Positions 44,858-55,607 of a stretch of DNA of 64,000 bases are shown here, piece by piece. The translations under genes and the position numbers were made by a program. The notes below the pieces were generated by a model. That model searched no databases and was not told the DNA's origin. It saw only the letters and a list, made by a program, of their open reading frames with translations. Positions within the stretch are counted from its first letter, which is position 1. Each line of letters begins with the position of its first letter. The DNA is from Glebionis coronaria (taxonomy: Eukaryota > Streptophyta > Magnoliopsida > Asterales > Asteraceae), in contig CM046875.1 of assembly GCA_025667525.1 (NCBI GenBank), forward strand, positions 204,906,271 to 204,970,270, in the 5' to 3' direction.

Positions 44858-45685
44858 GGTGTTTAGTGTGCCATTATTATTAGTATCGTGTTTGTGTGAG
44901 TAGTGCGTTTTTGCTTTTCATTTTTGAAAAGCGTGAATACCGTACATACTCATTTTTGTTATTTTTATCTATTATATTATAATATCCAAATAAAATGTGT
45001 TTAGTTTTCCTAAATTAAACACAAAACAATCTTTACTATATTATAGATATATTGGTTTTCGTTTTTATTGTGAATATATTATTACTATATTGTATCTACG
45101 TAAGAACAATAAATATACAAGTACTCCAAAAGCGTGAAAACGCAACCTTGATTCGGGATTTCATCACTCGATCATTGCATTCGAATCTAAAGCAAAAGTT
45201 TAAAGGCAAAATAGATAAATACTTTCGTGAGGCTTAATTTCAATTAACACAAACTATAAGGTGGGTATAAGGCGGTTGTATTTCACGACCTAAGGGAAAA
45301 AGGCTCTTAAGTGCTTAGCGCCGCCTCGTTTCCCCCGCTTGCTTGTGCGTGTTTTGAGAAAGAAGGCTAATCGAGGGTTTGCCGCCCAAGTATTATCTAC
45401 GTATATTATATTTGCTTGTGTTTTCAAGATTAAACCCTCTTGAATGTTTTGGTGTTCCACCAACGTTCTAAAGTCATCGAAGCCTTCACTCCACGTGATC
45501 GTTTTCATTCTTTGAGGCTCCTTTAATCGAGAAAGTCGATTCGAGGGGAGATTTGTAGATTTGTGTCTACCTAATACAACAAAAATCCAAAAAAATTAAA
45601 AAAAAAATCAAAAACCAAAAAAATTGAAAAATCGAAAAACCACAAAAAGAATCTTCTTTGCTACCACCCATTCTACGCTTTGTGC
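44858..45685 (+). other. E2 leader before gag
   Basis: 830 bp with no gene. It ends in an A-rich tract (45579-45656, words AAAATCC, AAAAACC) like that of E1, immediately before gag. ORFs in it are short and unsupported. Confidence 0.65.
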
Positions 45686-45922
45686 ATGCGCACTCGATCG
45701 AAGGATTATTCCAATTCTAGCGAAGCTTCGAATCGACGCAATTGTAATCGAAGGAATCGACGACGTAGACGAGAATTAGAAACCGACGTTCCTAATATCG
45801 TTGTTGAAGAAACCGTAGAGGAGATGGCCGACAATCGTTCGATGATGGAATTGCTCCAAGCGCCCACCGAGGGTTATGGAGACGCGATCGTAATTCCCGC
45901 TATCGAATCGGAGAATTTTTAG
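45686..45922 (+). pseudogene. E2 gag N-terminus, separated by one TAG
   Basis: ATG at 45686 gives M-R-T-R-S, the same start as E1 gag, then an Arg/Asn-rich basic stretch and E-L-L-Q-A-P. It ends with TAG 45920-45922; the next 12 bases continue in frame to the long ORF. The stop stands between E-N-F and I-K-S-G-M-L. Either a CAG-to-TAG mutation or a leaky stop would explain it; the former fits the decay pattern elsewhere in the window. Confidence 0.82.
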
Positions 45923-45934
45923 ATTAAGAGCGGA

Positions 45935-48900
45935 ATGCTTTCGTTAATCCAAGCTACGAAGTTTCGAAGTCGTGAAGCCGATAATCCTCACGACCATATT
46001 CGGAATTTTGATTGTCTTTTGGCCACGAGCAAGTTTAAGAACGTCGACACCGATGTCGTCAAGCTTATGCTTTTTCCGTACTCGCTCGATGGTGCCGCCA
46101 AGGATTGGTACGAGAAAGAGCCACCTAATTCCATAACTACGTGGAAGGATCTCGTTTCCAAGTTCGTTAATTATTTTTTCCCACCGTCTAAGACAACGTT
46201 TTTCAAGAATGAAATTACGAAATTTGAGCAAAAACCTAATGAATCTTTTAGAGACGCGTGTGATCGCTTTAAGGAATTGCTTAGGCAATGTCCTCACCAT
46301 GGTTTTTCCGAGTTGCACCAAATCGATACGTTTTACAACGGTCTTAATTTTCACGAACAAGATTTGTTGAATTCCGCCGCCGGTGGCAACTTTTTGTGTA
46401 AGACTCCGAAAGATGCATTGATAATTATCGAAAACCGATCCAAGGTTTACCAACTCCGCAACGCACCGAGTGTTGCCAATGTCGCCAATGTTAGTAGTTC
46501 TAATTGCGACATTGAGAGAGTTGATACGAAATTCGACAAGCTTACGAATGTGTTTACGTCATTTCTCGTTGAGATGCAAAAGAAAGACGCTCCCGCTACG
46601 GTGAAAGCGGTTGAGGTTTCGTGTACGTTTTGTGGTGGACCTCATAATTATTACGAGTGTGCGGATACGGATGGCCAAACGTCGAATGTGAGTGCGTTAA
46701 ATGGAAACAACAATTTTCAAAATCAAAATAACGCGGGTCCATCACAACAAGGCAATTATAACCAAGGCAACAATTTTAATCAAAACCGAAACAATTTTCA
46801 AGGAAATAATCAACAAGGAAATTTTTCGAATCAAAATCAAGGAGGTTATAATCAAGGTCGTAATATAACTTGGCAAAATCGAGACAATAACCAAAACTCG
46901 AATTTTTCAAACAACAACAATCAAGGCAACAATTTTTCAAGTGGGAATCAAAACAATTTTCAAAGAAACAATCAAAACCAAGGGAACTTTAATTCTAATC
47001 AAAATAGTTTGTCAAACGATTTTCAAAATTACATGAAAACGAATGAGGCTAATATGAGACGATTAGAGGGAGAAATTGGTACTTTGAAAAACGACTTTTA
47101 TATTACATTGAAATTGCAAAACACGAAGATTGAGCAAGGGCAAATTGATATTAAAAAGATGTTTTCGGCCATAATGAACAAGTCCTCGGGTGCGTCATCG
47201 AGTTCGTTACCTAGTGACACCGTTGCAAATCCGAAGGAACAATGTAAAGCCGCCTCATCTCGTGAGAAAGGTCGTGTGATTACCCCTAACCTTGAAGGAT
47301 TTCGAGTTGTTCCTTCTTCTCAACCCTCGACTTCTAAGACGTCTTCTTGTTCTAAAGTCGATGGGGTAAACGTGGCGACCAAGGAAAAGAGTGCACACCC
47401 TCGTGTACCTCAAATTCCATCCACGGTTCAAAAAGAGAGCTTTGTCGACCTTACCAAAGTAACCCTCGAAGAAACTTGTGCATCGATCCTTCTTAAAAAA
47501 CCCAAAAGGTGTATGCCGAGAAAGGAAAAGGATCCGGGCCAATTTCTACTACCTTGTGATTTTTCCGAGATTGAGGGATGTTTAGCTCTTGCCGATTTAG
47601 GTGCTAGCATCAATCTTATGCCTCATTCTCTTTGGAAATTGATGAGATTGCCTTCACTTACCCCCACGAACATGACAATCGAGCTAGCAAATTGTACGCC
47701 ACTTATACCAATTGGAATAGCCGAGGATGTCTATGTCAAAGTTGGAAAGTTTGTTTTTCCCGCGGATTTCGTTATATCCGATTACGAGTGTGACCCTAAA
47801 TGTCCCATTATTTTAGGCCGACCATTCTTATCGACGGCTAGAACCGTAATCGACGTTCACGAGGGGAGACTTACTATGAGATATGGGGATGAGAAAATAG
47901 ACTTTTTTGCTAGAAAATCCCAAGGATTTAATGAGAATGAAAAAACCGAGGTTTCAAAACCTAATGATTCAAATCCTAATGATTTCAAAATGTTCACTTT
48001 AGCGGAAAGAATGAAGCTTAATGCATGTTTTGAAAGAATTAAGAAAAACGGTTTTAAAGATGATGATTTGAATGATAAAGAATACGTGTACCTAATTCAA
48101 AAGGGTATGAGTAAATTTATGGATGAAAACTCACTTTGGGATGTTTTTAGCGAAACAAGTGAAACACCAATTCCGAAGGGCGACGTTAGTGCCATCACGA
48201 CAACGACCAAAATAGGCTCGTCTTCACCACCTTCGAAGGACCACGTCTTTGAGGCTTCAACTTCTAACTCCATCGAAGTGCCTCCTTTGCCTAGCCCAAC
48301 ACCCGTTGAGGCTAAAGGGTTTATCGACATCGATCCTCTCGTCCTAGGAAAGTCACCTAAGCATAGTCATTCGACTTGTAAGTCCATGGTTGTGAGTGCT
48401 CACATCGACTCTTTCTTTGACGATGACGATGGCGATTTTGCCGAGATTGATCACGTACTTCGAAATCCACATGCCATTTTTTATTCTCCTAAGAAGAAAC
48501 ATGTGAAGTACGATGATTACGAGTTTGATCCCGAGATTGAGGAAATCATTGAACGAGAGCTAGCTCTTATGCCTTCACTTCCACCTACGAGTGAGGTCGA
48601 TCTTTCCAAAATCGAGGATGAACTTAATGAGTTGGAACGTCTTATTTTCGATGACGAACCAACTCATGTGACCACTAAAAATCCCATTCTCGAGGAGTTA
48701 CCTTATAAACACTCCTCATTTGAGAATGACGTTTACCACATTCGTGAGGATTTAACTTATCAACAATCCCCACAAAAGAATGATGGTTTCGTGCTTGATC
48801 GTGATCTTTTCGAGAGAGTTTCTAAGATACTCAAGGAGGGGAATGACAAACCTTGGTTTGACAAGCCTATCTTTGATGAAGAAATCAATGAGATCGTCGT

Positions 48901-49534
48901 TCATGAGGATGACGAGTATGTAGACCCCAAGGGGGCGATGTTCTTTATTGATCGACGTTTTGAGAACTTATATAATCTACCACCCCCTAACCGCGACTTA
49001 AATGTGAGGATTTTTAGCGCGACTAATTTTGAGTTTGACACGCCAAATATTTTCGACATTATCAAATTGGGTTTTCATAAAGAGTTTTTGAACGATGAAA
49101 AAGGAAAGGATTTTAAAGATATTTTAAAAGAACTTTCTACATGTTTAACTCCGTCATCACATCGTTTTATGAGTGCTACCACCTCGTCTACTCCTTTTGA
49201 CGATGGTTGGTGTGGATCTAGTGTGGGGGAAGCCCCAAATGTTCCCTCCCATTTCTCCACCGAGGACGAGATTTACGATCCCGGAATTGCTTGTAAAGGG
49301 AAATCTCGGTCTTCCACCGATGCAATAAATGGAAAATCTTTTCGTTTGCTTGGTGTGAGTCTACCTCGAGTAGCTCATATGTTTGACTTACCCATTGCCC
49401 CACCTTTCTACTTCTCATCTCTTTTCTTCTACCCCTTTGGGGTTTTAGCATGCGTTGGAGTGGCGTTGTTTCGTCTTTCATCCGAAAACGAGGACGCCAT
49501 CTTCGACCCCGGTATACGTTTATCGGGTTTTTAA
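45935..49534 (+). CDS. E2 gag-protease with acidic C-terminal extension
   Basis: 1199 codons, same frame as the preceding piece. Residues 1-160: capsid domain (L-F-P-Y-S-L-D-G-A-A-K-D-W, F-F-P-P-S, F-Y-N-G-L, A-A-G-G-N-F). Near 230: zinc knuckle C-x2-C-x3-H-x4-C. About 250-365: very rich in Asn and Gln. About 365-410: helical stretch. Near 553: retropepsin site A-D-L-G-A-S-I-N, and I-L-G-R-P-F-L near 627. From 680 on: Asp/Glu-rich, no RT motifs. Near 1112 Y-D-P-G-I, a hydrophobic segment about 1155-1178, and F-D-P-G-I near 1189, ten residues from the end. Gag and protease roles are clear; the last 500 residues are unexplained. Confidence 0.9.
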   Translation: MLSLIQATKFRSREADNPHDHIRNFDCLLATSKFKNVDTDVVKLMLFPYSLDGAAKDWYEKEPPNSITTWKDLVSKFVNYFFPPSKTTFFKNEITKFEQKPNESFRDACDRFKELLRQCPHHGFSELHQIDTFYNGLNFHEQDLLNSAAGGNFLCKTPKDALIIIENRSKVYQLRNAPSVANVANVSSSNCDIERVDTKFDKLTNVFTSFLVEMQKKDAPATVKAVEVSCTFCGGPHNYYECADTDGQTSNVSALNGNNNFQNQNNAGPSQQGNYNQGNNFNQNRNNFQGNNQQGNFSNQNQGGYNQGRNITWQNRDNNQNSNFSNNNNQGNNFSSGNQNNFQRNNQNQGNFNSNQNSLSNDFQNYMKTNEANMRRLEGEIGTLKNDFYITLKLQNTKIEQGQIDIKKMFSAIMNKSSGASSSSLPSDTVANPKEQCKAASSREKGRVITPNLEGFRVVPSSQPSTSKTSSCSKVDGVNVATKEKSAHPRVPQIPSTVQKESFVDLTKVTLEETCASILLKKPKRCMPRKEKDPGQFLLPCDFSEIEGCLALADLGASINLMPHSLWKLMRLPSLTPTNMTIELANCTPLIPIGIAEDVYVKVGKFVFPADFVISDYECDPKCPIILGRPFLSTARTVIDVHEGRLTMRYGDEKIDFFARKSQGFNENEKTEVSKPNDSNPNDFKMFTLAERMKLNACFERIKKNGFKDDDLNDKEYVYLIQKGMSKFMDENSLWDVFSETSETPIPKGDVSAITTTTKIGSSSPPSKDHVFEASTSNSIEVPPLPSPTPVEAKGFIDIDPLVLGKSPKHSHSTCKSMVVSAHIDSFFDDDDGDFAEIDHVLRNPHAIFYSPKKKHVKYDDYEFDPEIEEIIERELALMPSLPPTSEVDLSKIEDELNELERLIFDDEPTHVTTKNPILEELPYKHSSFENDVYHIREDLTYQQSPQKNDGFVLDRDLFERVSKILKEGNDKPWFDKPIFDEEINEIVVHEDDEYVDPKGAMFFIDRRFENLYNLPPPNRDLNVRIFSATNFEFDTPNIFDIIKLGFHKEFLNDEKGKDFKDILKELSTCLTPSSHRFMSATTSSTPFDDGWCGSSVGEAPNVPSHFSTEDEIYDPGIACKGKSRSSTDAINGKSFRLLGVSLPRVAHMFDLPIAPPFYFSSLFFYPFGVLACVGVALFRLSSENEDAIFDPGIRLSGF

Positions 49535-49630
49535 AGTACTCCATGTACTTTTGGGCCTTGTTTATCATGTAAGCCCTACCAAAAATGACCATACCATGAT
49601 TATCCCTAAATGATCACATTTATGGGGATT

Positions 49631-49650
49631 CGAGTCGAGCTTTTGACTCG
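49631..49650 (+). ncRNA. Hairpin D, E2
   Basis: Arms CGAGTC and GACTCG around an 8-base loop, 96 bp after the ORF stop; same arms and loop length as E1. Confidence 0.55.
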
Positions 49651-49993
49651 GTTATCAAAAACAAGGTGCCTCGTGGGGGATTCTCATGCTTATCCTTGTA
49701 AATATTATCGCTTTCTTAGTTAATGTAACGAGGGGACTTGTGCTCTTCCAACCTTTGTTCCGTGGTTGTTTGTGATTGTGATTCATTAGGTTCATCGTCA
49801 TCATTGAAGCCTCTCGTGTTCGTTTTACGGATCACTCGAGCTTCGATCGTTGCCTTTGGAGATTCCGATATCCGATGATATCCTTTTATGTTCTAACGTT
49901 TATCTTATTAGCATAATTCATAAACGGCTTTTAGGTTATTCGTTTTACCCTTTCCATGCTCGAGATTAAGCATTTGACTTCGTCTCTAGTATG

Positions 49994-50009
49994 GGGGTGT
50001 TTACACCCC
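49994..50009 (+). ncRNA. Hairpin A, E2
   Basis: Arms GGGGTG and CACCCC around loop TTTA. Confidence 0.55.
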
Positions 50010-50018
50010 TAGACTCGA

Positions 50019-50036
50019 AACATTGAGGACAATGTT
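50019..50036 (+). ncRNA. Hairpin B, E2
   Basis: Arms AACATTG and CAATGTT around loop AGGA, followed by a TAGTATGGGGGGG purine run. Confidence 0.6.
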
Positions 50037-51012
50037 TAATTTTAGTATGGGGGGGTGAGTAGATACTTCACCTTGCCTATGTCAACACGCTATCCAATTT
50101 TCATCATTTCGTTATCGTTTTGTTGCAAATAAGGCTAAAAATGGCCAAATTTTAAAATGTTCTAGTTTTTCATAAGTGTTTAAGACACGAATGTAGGTTT
50201 TCCGATGGTGAGAATTAAGAGTAATTTTTGACTCGACCGTGCGTGTTAAGCACTTAGCTTCGATTCCTTAACTTTTTAGGCTAAGTCTCTTAAATGAGGA
50301 CGAGAAATGATAGAGTTATTTATAAGTCTCGTAATCGTCACGATCTCATGTGTTGTAATTATTAGCTTATTCTCCCCACGCTTTTGCATAATAAATTGTT
50401 AATAAATATTGATTTGGCGGTTTAGTCACTATTGTTGGTTTCTAATTTATTTTGGTAGCTTCCATGTAATTAAATTGGGAAAACATTAAGGTATCGCCAG
50501 CGTCACGGTTTTGAAGTATTGGCACCCGAATAATCGAAAGCTTCACCTAATAATAAGATTTCAAGTGCTCACCTAAATTAAGCAAAAATTTGAAGCTCAC
50601 AAGGCCGAAAAATCTATGCCCAAATTGAAAGTGAATCAAGCCTTAATCTTTGAAGCTTTAAAGATCCAAAATTCGCTTTAGCGTGAGGATATACGTCTTT
50701 GGCTAATAAAACCACCGATGAGGCGGATAATAAAAGGCAAGGCAAAACCGAAGTCATAATAAAAGCTTCATGGCGAAGTTGAATAAAAGATGGAGGTAAA
50801 CCAAAGATAATAAGGCCCTTCCGTTAGGGGGCGTATAAAAGTCTTGGTAATAAGTCTCATGTTCAAAACCGTTATAAAACCGTGTTTATCGATCCTTCTT
50901 GTTGACTTAATTTTTTGACATCGTTGTCTATTGGGATGAATTATTGATTTAATGATTTTGGCTACACCGTTAAGTTTCTATTTTTAGAATTAATCTCTAT
51001 TCACGCATAAGT

Positions 51013-51150
51013 TGATGATGTATCCTCGTGATCATTAAGACAAAAATAAAATATAAGAGATACCAAGTAGGAATAAGGGAGTTTAGGTTCGTAATTAACA
51101 CTCATGAGATGTGTACGTGTTGCTAACTTATAATAACAATGATCTCGTTA
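51013..51150 (+). other. Conserved non-coding block, E2 copy
   Basis: Matches 20385-20520 of E1 in the same order and nearly the same spacing; see that entry. Confidence 0.75.
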
Positions 51151-51365
51151 CACGCTTAGCATGGAATTAGGCGAAAATCGAGGACGACGAAATTATTTCT
51201 AACGAAGCATTCACGTGTTCTTGTTCTATGATCCCAAAAGTCACTTAATCGTGATGAAAACAATACATTATGTCTAAAACGCATGTAGTAGTTTATTTAA
51301 ATTTATGTCTACAATAAATGTAATCATAAAATGAATTTTGGAAGTGCTATGATACTTAATTCTAT

Positions 51366-51388
51366 CATTGCGTGGGGACACGGCAATG
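51366..51388 (+). ncRNA. Hairpin C, E2 (before the polypurine tract)
   Basis: CATTGCGTG, loop GGGA, CACGGCAATG with a one-base bulge. The last arm base lies 16 nt before the 3' LTR (17 nt in E1). Confidence 0.6.
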
Positions 51389-51389
51389 G

Positions 51390-51404
51390 TTTAGTATGGG
51401 GGAG
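51390..51404 (+). other. Polypurine tract of E2
   Basis: TTTAGTATGGGGGAG directly before the LTR start at 51405. Confidence 0.8.
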
Positions 51405-54400
51405 TGATGAGACTGCATTTATACATAGTCTCAACGTCCAAATCGGGCTTAAAACGCTTAAAATATCATCAAAATACCCAAATATATGCTTGTGTTTGTT
51501 CATTGTGTATTTTAGGTACGGATATCGTGAAATCAACAAATGATCAAAGGAATCAAGCAAAAACGAACACGGGAAACGAAGCCGCACAAGGAACCGGACC
51601 CGATTCATGAATTTCCATTCAAGTCCTTGAAGTTTTGAAGATTGGCAAGATTGGTCCCTCATATTTTGAAGACTTATCATTTTAAACCCTTGTAAAACCC
51701 AAATATTACATGAGGGTCCCTAAAATGTCAAGATATTACATTATTGGCCCTTGAATATTGCATTTATTACACCATTAGCCCTTAACCAAAGTTTGGAAAA
51801 AGCTTGTGCCATATTTGACAACTTATGCAAAGTTGGTATAAAAGGAAAAGCAAAGTTTGGGCTGTGACACTTTAAAAGACAAGGAAAGGAAAAGCAGGGG
51901 ACCATTTTTGTCCAGACACAAAACATTATCCCACCACTCATAAGCCGCCACGTCATCCACTACCACACCACAACCAATCAAATCCCTCCCCTCGTCCACC
52001 TCACCCATCCACTTTGTTTTTAAAAAAACTGATTAAGTTAATCAGTTATTAAAAGTGTGGGAAACATAGTTTTTAAAAATTAACCACCCCTAAACCTAAT
52101 TAAAACACACACAATACACACACCTAAGAACAAAACCTAATCCTCTAATTTCTCTAAATCAAAGGGGAAATCTCCCAAACTTAGCAGATCACTGACTAAC
52201 ACCCTTCTCACCATATCCCACAAGCAAACAAACCATCACCTTCACCAAATCGGGCCCCACAGATTCCCCTGCTTCTCCATATTTAGCAAATATGGAATCA
52301 CTTCAGAAAATCAACGACTCCAAACGTTTTTCTTGGTCCCCAAGACCATTTTAACGTCCAAAGATCAAAGACAACAGTTGTCAATCACATGGGGCACAAA
52401 CAAGACCAATTTCAAAATCAGTCAAAGGGCAAAATCGGATTTTTGTGTATTAGGGTTTTTAGCTTTGCATTATTTTATTCAGTAACCTAGAATGTTCTAC
52501 TTTGCTGTATATAAGGAGCTTGCAACTTGTGCAAAGCCCTTGTTCCAGTTTTTGTAAGAAATTAATTTTAGTAATGAAAATGAAAGGATTAATGTTTTTA
52601 CAATTTCTGAGTTCCTGTTTAGTGTAATATGTATTTTCAATGCAAGTTAGTTAAAGTAGTTTCATAAGGATTCTTGTTTCACAGTTTGGTTTTCAAAAAG
52701 GATTTGGTTTCATAGTGTTAGTAGTAACACGTTTCTGATTTTGAAAGGAAAAGGATTTTGGGTTAAAACGTTTTTTTTTACTTGGACTTCCTGAAATCCT
52801 CAATCACACTGAAGTGATAGTGGATTTGTGTTGAGAATTTCACGACTTGCCATTTGGTTTTTATAAGTTTAAAGGTTTTAAAGTTTTGTGGTTTGAAAAA
52901 TTGATTTTCCATTTTTTTTCTCATCATAAGCTATAAGCCATAAGCTGGCTTAACCAATAAGCCTAGCTTATAGCTCATAGTGATTTGTATCATTTCACTT
53001 TCATTTTTTTGCTTGGCAGGTTCACAAGGATATTCAGTCTCTTATTCTCCATTTCATGTCATCACTTTTTTTGAAGATATTGGTGTTTTTCTCTACATCA
53101 GCCAACTCACAAGCTAAAAGCATAAGCCTCCAGCTTATAAGAGAAGGCCTCAGCTGGCCTTTGTGTGGTTGGATGTTAACCACACAAGGTAACGGGCTTG
53201 AACCCTCCTAGAAATAGAGTTTATGTGATATTTTTGTGATTTTGCATGATTTTGAGTTTGACTTGTTTAATTGCTCATTTATCTGTTTAATCTTGCTTGT
53301 TTAGTTGTTATATGCATGTTTGAGTAGTTATTGATCAGTTAAGATAGGATTTAAAAGCTTTTGGTTTGTTAAAGTTTGATTTCTGAAAATAAGGGGGTGT
53401 TTGGATTTGTGTTTTATCTGATTAAGGTGACATAAGTTTGGGTAAAAACAGGTTTTACACACCTTATTTGTTAGTTGGTAGTGTTCTCAGTCTTTAGTCT
53501 CAGTTTAGATAGGATTTTAAGCAAACTTGCATATTCAAAACTTAGCATACATAGGGCAAGTCAGTAAACCATCTTTCTGTTTTGTTTTAAGTATAAACTT
53601 TCTTGATGTTTTGAAGATTGGTAGAGTATAGGTTAAGTCAGTATTGAGAGCTTGTGATTTGTGCCTTTGTTAGGTTTTGTGTAAATCTTGGTCACTTGAA
53701 TCTCATTTAATAGCCATTTGCATCAGCAAACACACACAGCCCTCATTATTTGCCCACACTTGCTGAATTTTCTTGAATTTTGGTGTTTTTTTTTTACTTG
53801 GAGTTTGTGTTATTTTTGCATTACTTAGACTCCTCACTTGCCAAAGCGAGTGAGGGTGCCGTTTGTGCCCAAAAACAGCAAGAAACAAGCCTAAAACAAG
53901 CAAAAACGAGCCCAAATCAACCCAAAACGAGCCAAAAATCCATACAGCAAGTATTTTCTTTGTTGTCCGAGAACGACCATATTTTTTTTGTTTTTTTAGT
54001 GTTCTCCGATATCGGACAACACTGATATTGGACAAACCCTTTGTCTGGTAGGATCTTGGACAACACTAAAGTACTCCACCATGGGGTACTTTGGGGTACT
54101 TTCATTTTTAGCCAATTTTTTTAGTTTTTTTTTAACTTTTTCATTTTTTCCTTGTTAATTTAGTTAAAAAAAGATTTTTAGAAAAATAATATTTATTTTT
54201 AGCATTATTTTATTATTTTTATTATTATTTTAGTTTAAAAAGTGTTTTTAGCCTTTTAAAAATAAAAAAATAGTTTTAAAAATTTTGGAAAAATACTTTT
54301 TAGTCTTTAAATAATATAAGTAACTTATTAGTTCAATAAAATTATATTTTGGGCATATTGTTAATTATATTTAATTTTAGGGATTTAATTAGCATTTAAA

Positions 54401-54782
54401 ATTGAATATTTAATTAATAAAAGGTTTTAAAATATATTTGTTGGATTTTTATTCTTATTTATATTATTTTGGACTTAGTTTAAACTTTTAATTAATTTTT
54501 AGGTTTTGTTTTTAATTTCGCCGCGTTTTACGTAATTACGTTCGCGTTTTACGTCATTCGTCGTAGTGTAATCGTAGCGTAACTCGTCTTTACTTTTTCT
54601 CTTCTCATCAAAAAACGTCACTAATCCAAACTTGATTTCATATATATTGGCACATTAATCCACACACCTCCTTCGAGAACGAACCCGCATTTATTCGACT
54701 CGTCGGTTTTCCTAAATCGTCGAGTTTAATACTTGCCACTCATATACGTTTTTCCTAAAACGTGTACGAAAAACCTACATCA
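51405..54782 (+). repeat. 3' LTR of E2
   Basis: 3378 bp, aligned along its whole length to 41458-44833 with only scattered single-base differences and small indels. Short ORFs in it repeat those of the 5' LTR and are not genes. Confidence 0.95.
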
Positions 54783-54787
54783 ATCTA
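54783..54787. other. Target-site duplication of E2 (right)
   Basis: ATCTA, matching 41453-41457. Confidence 0.93.
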
Positions 54788-55607
54788 CTAGTTTATATCT
54801 CTCTTTATGTAGGTACTCATGAAGGTTAAACATTAATTTGGTTATGGATTGAGTTACTTACACTTATCGAAGACTCGTCTCCTTTTGATCTCCAACATCA
54901 TGGGATGACGATATCAAGATTGGTGAATGTGATACTAGTCCTTGAAGACTTAGTATGCACTTTGATCAAGTTTGGTTGTTGCATTAGTCCATAGAAGACT
55001 AGGGATGCACTTTATGGCTAAGATGTGTTTTCGTCCTTCCACAAGCCCTTTGATCATTTTTTTATCATTACTTGACTATGTGATTGTTCTTGGCATCCTT
55101 TCCTTGACACTTATTTGTCGTATGTGATTCTATTCTTTCACCCTCTCAAACCTTCATGGTCTTAGATACTTAACTCACATAGGAGTTGTAGAGTGATTAA
55201 GTAGAAGCTTAAAGTATCAAGCATGATTTATATGGTTTGAAACTTAATACGGTTTGTGAGCCCTATATCATGTGTAGTATGTGAAATTGAGCTTGTCTTT
55301 AAGTTGATTGATTAATCCTTTGAGATACCAAACTACATCATATGTTGTGTCTAGGATACTACATATTTGGAATTGAAATATTCCAAGGATATTGTCATTG
55401 TTATCCTTAAACAATGATATCAATCTGATCACGAAGGATAGAAAGTGAATCTATACTCTTGCTCATGTTTTTTAAAAGTTTAAGACATTTAGTATTAAGT
55501 GTTCTTGAACTATATAACAAAAATAGCTTGGTATTTTTCATTACCAAAGCCGTTTCAACATACGCCGGAAAGGAACGTCATGAACCACTATATATGACAT
55601 ACGGACT
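54788..55607 (+). other. Copia leader, right of E2
   Basis: Continues the leader interrupted at 41457 and matches the minus-strand leader down to about 25750 (CATTACCAAAGCCGTTT, CGCCGGAAAGG, CCACTATATATGACA). The match stops at about 55607, where a different LTR begins. No gag is reached. Confidence 0.72.

Larger units (their letters stand above)
49535..51404 (+). other. E2 3' untranslated region with conserved hairpins
   Basis: 1.87 kb with no gene. It carries counterparts of the four E1 hairpins at 49631-49650, 49994-50009, 50019-50036 and 51366-51388, a conserved block at 51013-51150, and GGGGG-rich words after hairpins B and C. A further shared stretch, GATAGAGT..ATTTATAAGT, lies at 50309-50330 (E1 19627-19650). 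Confidence 0.8.
41458..54782 (+). mobile_element. E2: complete Athila-like gag-protease LTR element without RT or integrase
   Basis: LTRs of about 3.38 kb (TGATGAG to CTACATCA) that look nearly identical, a 5-bp duplication ATCTA, an Asp-type PBS, one long gag-protease ORF and a polypurine tract are present. The internal region is 6.6 kb and lacks RT, RNase H and integrase: after the ORF there are 1.87 kb of non-coding DNA. The almost intact ORF and near-identical LTRs suggest a recent insertion mobilised by pol proteins made elsewhere. Confidence 0.94.

Noticed and set aside
45944..46453. 169-codon minus-strand ORF opposite E2 gag
   Set aside because: Antisense shadow of the gag frame without its own motifs.
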